Shown here piece by piece: positions 43,273 through 44,192 of a stretch of 44,192 nt of DNA. A program made the position numbers and the translations under genes. This DNA comes from Clostridia bacterium (lineage in GTDB: Bacteria > Bacillota > Clostridia > Oscillospirales > CAG-272): NCBI GenBank assembly GCA_017451915.1, contig JAFTNJ010000044.1:1-44192 (forward strand), written 5' to 3'. Position 1 is the stretch's first letter, and each line of letters starts with the position of its first letter. The notes beneath the pieces were generated by a model. It saw nothing but the letters and a program-made list of their open reading frames with translations, had not been told where the DNA came from and did no database searches.

Positions 43273-43656
43273 TTATTTAGCTTTAAGATAATAGATTTTT
43301 CCCCAAGACCATTTTTTATTTGGAGAATATGGACAATTTTCTTCTTTACCCATATAAACTACCGAAGTAAATAGCAAGTTTTTTCTGATAACCAGAACGT
43401 TCCCTTTTAATCCAATACCGCACACCTCATCGTATATATCTTCTTCATCTGGATGCGAGTGTGTAATTGGATCGGTGATTTTCCAAAATAATTTCTTCTC
43501 GATACTGAAATATGTATCGGGTGGTTCAATAGATATTTGAATGTCAAATCCATCAAACAGATCCCAAAATATCGTTTTGTCGACTAACTCAAATTTTCCG
43601 CAAAGGTCAGGCGTTTCAAGCATTTTATCGTAAAGCTCTTTTGTATTATGAACCAC
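43273..43656 (-). CDS. Hypothetical protein (127 aa)
   Basis: I take GTG 43656 as the start: AAAGGCGG is seven bases before it and a consensus-like promoter ends at 43681, so the longer frame cannot be translated from this mRNA. The protein is soluble and AT-rich in codon use compared with its neighbours, suggesting transfer. It has an FELVDKTIFWDLFDGF segment and a C-terminal beta part (GLKGNVLVIRKN, KWSWGKIYYLKAK). No family recognised. Confidence 0.65.
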   Translation of the reverse strand: MVHNTKELYDKMLETPDLCGKFELVDKTIFWDLFDGFDIQISIEPPDTYFSIEKKLFWKITDPITHSHPDEEDIYDEVCGIGLKGNVLVIRKNLLFTSVVYMGKEENCPYSPNKKWSWGKIYYLKAK

Positions 43657-43680
43657 AGTATCACCGCCTTTCTGGGGTTT

Positions 43681-43709
43681 ATTATAGCATAAAAGCGGCG
43701 GTTTGTAAA
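43681..43709 (-). promoter_or_regulatory. Promoter of the 127-aa gene
   Basis: Minus strand: TTTACA (43709-43704), 17 bases, TATAAT (43686-43681). Confidence 0.8.
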
Positions 43710-43890
43710 GTGAAATATTCGCCTTGCGGCGAATGTGAAATAATTTCCTTGCGGAAATTGTGAAATATCTCACGCCCCTTCGGCTCCGTTCGATGTGAAA
43801 TGAAATTTGCCCACGTTCGCGAAGCGAACATTTCACATTTGCGAAGCAAATATTTCACAGCGAAGCTATTTCACTTGCCCGAAGGGCAAA
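43710..43890. repeat. Array of short hairpins separated by GTGAAAT / ATTTCAC
   Basis: GTGAAAT occurs at 43710, 43735, 43760 and 43795; its complement ATTTCAC at 43830, 43852 and 43868. Between them lie different perfect hairpins: ATTCGCC-ttgc-GGCGAAT (43717-43734), AATTTCC-ttgc-GGAAATT (43742-43759), GTTCGC-gaa-GCGAAC (43815-43829), ATTTGC-gaa-GCAAAT (43837-43851), TTGCCC-gaa-GGGCAA (43875-43889). The separator is conserved, the stems vary, and orientation flips in the middle. Confidence 0.8.
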
Positions 43891-43897
43891 TTTCGTT

Positions 43898-43934
43898 AAA
43901 AAAGAGAGCAAGTCGTTGACTTGCTCTCTTTTTT
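43898..43934 (-). terminator. Terminator of the tRNA cluster
   Basis: Perfect 17-bp stem 43898-43914 / 43918-43934 with loop GTT, ending in T6 on both strands. Confidence 0.88.
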
Positions 43935-43935
43935 C

Positions 43936-44009
43936 TGGAGGCGCCACCCGGAATCGGACCGGGGATAAAGGTTTTGCAGACCTCTGCCTTACCGCTTGGC
44001 TATGGCGCC
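43936..44009 (-). tRNA. tRNA-Cys (GCA)
   Basis: Minus strand: acceptor GGCGCCA pairs with TGGCGCC, discriminator T, encoded CCA (43938-43936). The anticodon loop is CTGCAAA with anticodon GCA, and the T-arm has GGTTCGATTCC. Confidence 0.96.
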
Positions 44010-44024
44010 GTATTTTAAAGAGAA

Positions 44025-44048
44025 ACGGGCACGATATTTCGTGCCCGT
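44025..44048 (-). terminator. Hairpin between tRNA-Gly and tRNA-Cys
   Basis: ACGGGCACGA-tatt-TCGTGCCCGT, perfect 10 bp. On the minus strand TTTCTCTTT follows. It may act as a partial terminator or a processing site. Confidence 0.5.
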
Positions 44049-44051
44049 GAT

Positions 44052-44127
44052 TGGAGCGGATTACGGGGCTCGAACCCGCCACCTCCACCTTGGCAAGGTG
44101 GCGCTCTACCAAATGAGCTAAATCCGC
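44052..44127 (-). tRNA. tRNA-Gly (GCC)
   Basis: Minus strand: acceptor GCGGATT pairs with AATCCGC, discriminator T, encoded CCA (44054-44052). The anticodon stem-loop is CCACC-TTGCCAA-GGTGG with anticodon GCC. Confidence 0.96.
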
Positions 44128-44131
44128 GGAA

Positions 44132-44192
44132 TGGTGCCTCCGGTCGGAATCGAACCAACGACACGGGGATTTTCAGTCCCCTGCTCTACCAA
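44132..44192 (-). tRNA. tRNA-Phe (GAA), 5' end outside window
   Basis: Minus strand: encoded CCA (44134-44132), acceptor 3' arm CGGAGGC, T-arm GTTGG-TTCGATT-CCGAC, anticodon stem-loop GGGGA-CTGAAAA-TCCCC with anticodon GAA. The 5' acceptor and part of the D-arm lie past the window end. Confidence 0.93.

Noticed and set aside
43657-43836. Longer N-terminus for the 127-aa protein
   Set aside because: A -35/-10 promoter at 43681-43709 lies inside it and a GTG with a good RBS follows at 43656.
43710-43890. CRISPR array
   Set aside because: The 7-base separator is too short, it inverts orientation, and the 'spacers' are self-complementary.

Overview
The window looks like a chromosomal segment of an anaerobic, probably gut-dwelling Bacillota of class Clostridia. 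The basis is AAAGGAG-type ribosome binding sites, TTGACA-17-TATAAT promoters before most transcription units, a PolC-derived domain, a glycine riboswitch, and many sugar-degrading and Gfo/Idh/isomerase-type genes. The genus cannot be named from the sequence. There is no rRNA and no CRISPR array.

Bases 1-6600 hold two cell-surface proteins (the first cut by the window edge). Both have Cys-pair modules and a C-terminal membrane anchor with a Lys/Arg tail. Bases 6600-12950 look like an integrative mobilizable element: a LexA/S24-type repressor with its operators, a zinc-ribbon protein, a highly structured intergenic region that is a candidate oriT, mobC, a relaxase, a nine-hairpin palindrome array, two small coupled genes and a large serine recombinase. 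Bases 12950-13920 are AT-rich and carry an XRE regulator divergent from a tiny zinc-ribbon gene that is broken by, or needs, a -1 frameshift.

From about 13.9 kb on, the DNA is GC-rich and host-like. It holds: a cytoplasmic Cu/Zn-SOD-like protein; a minus-strand set (TIM-barrel glycosidase-like protein, MurQ/GCKR-like SIS protein, NagB-like deaminase) that probably degrades an amino-sugar compound; an SGNH hydrolase; a membrane-bound XRE regulator; a YgjV-like membrane protein; a LarA-type racemase with a sugar isomerase-like partner; an SDR oxidoreductase; an alanine/glycine:Na+ symporter under a tandem glycine riboswitch; a GH2 beta-galactosidase; an XRE regulator fused to a degenerate PolC polymerase core; oligoendopeptidase F; a GH36-type alpha-galactosidase; a Gfo/Idh/MocA oxidoreductase; an AraC regulator; and another sugar isomerase-like protein. 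The right end has small membrane and hypothetical proteins, a decayed glycosidase-like gene, a hairpin array and a minus-strand tRNA cluster (Phe, Gly, Cys).

The most unusual items are the XRE-PolC fusion (30888-32330), the palindrome array behind the relaxase (10057-10356), the interleaved inverted repeats with pseudoknot topology upstream of mobC (7949-8009), and the frameshifted zinc-ribbon gene (13611-13801). All function statements come from reading motifs by eye; no database search was possible.
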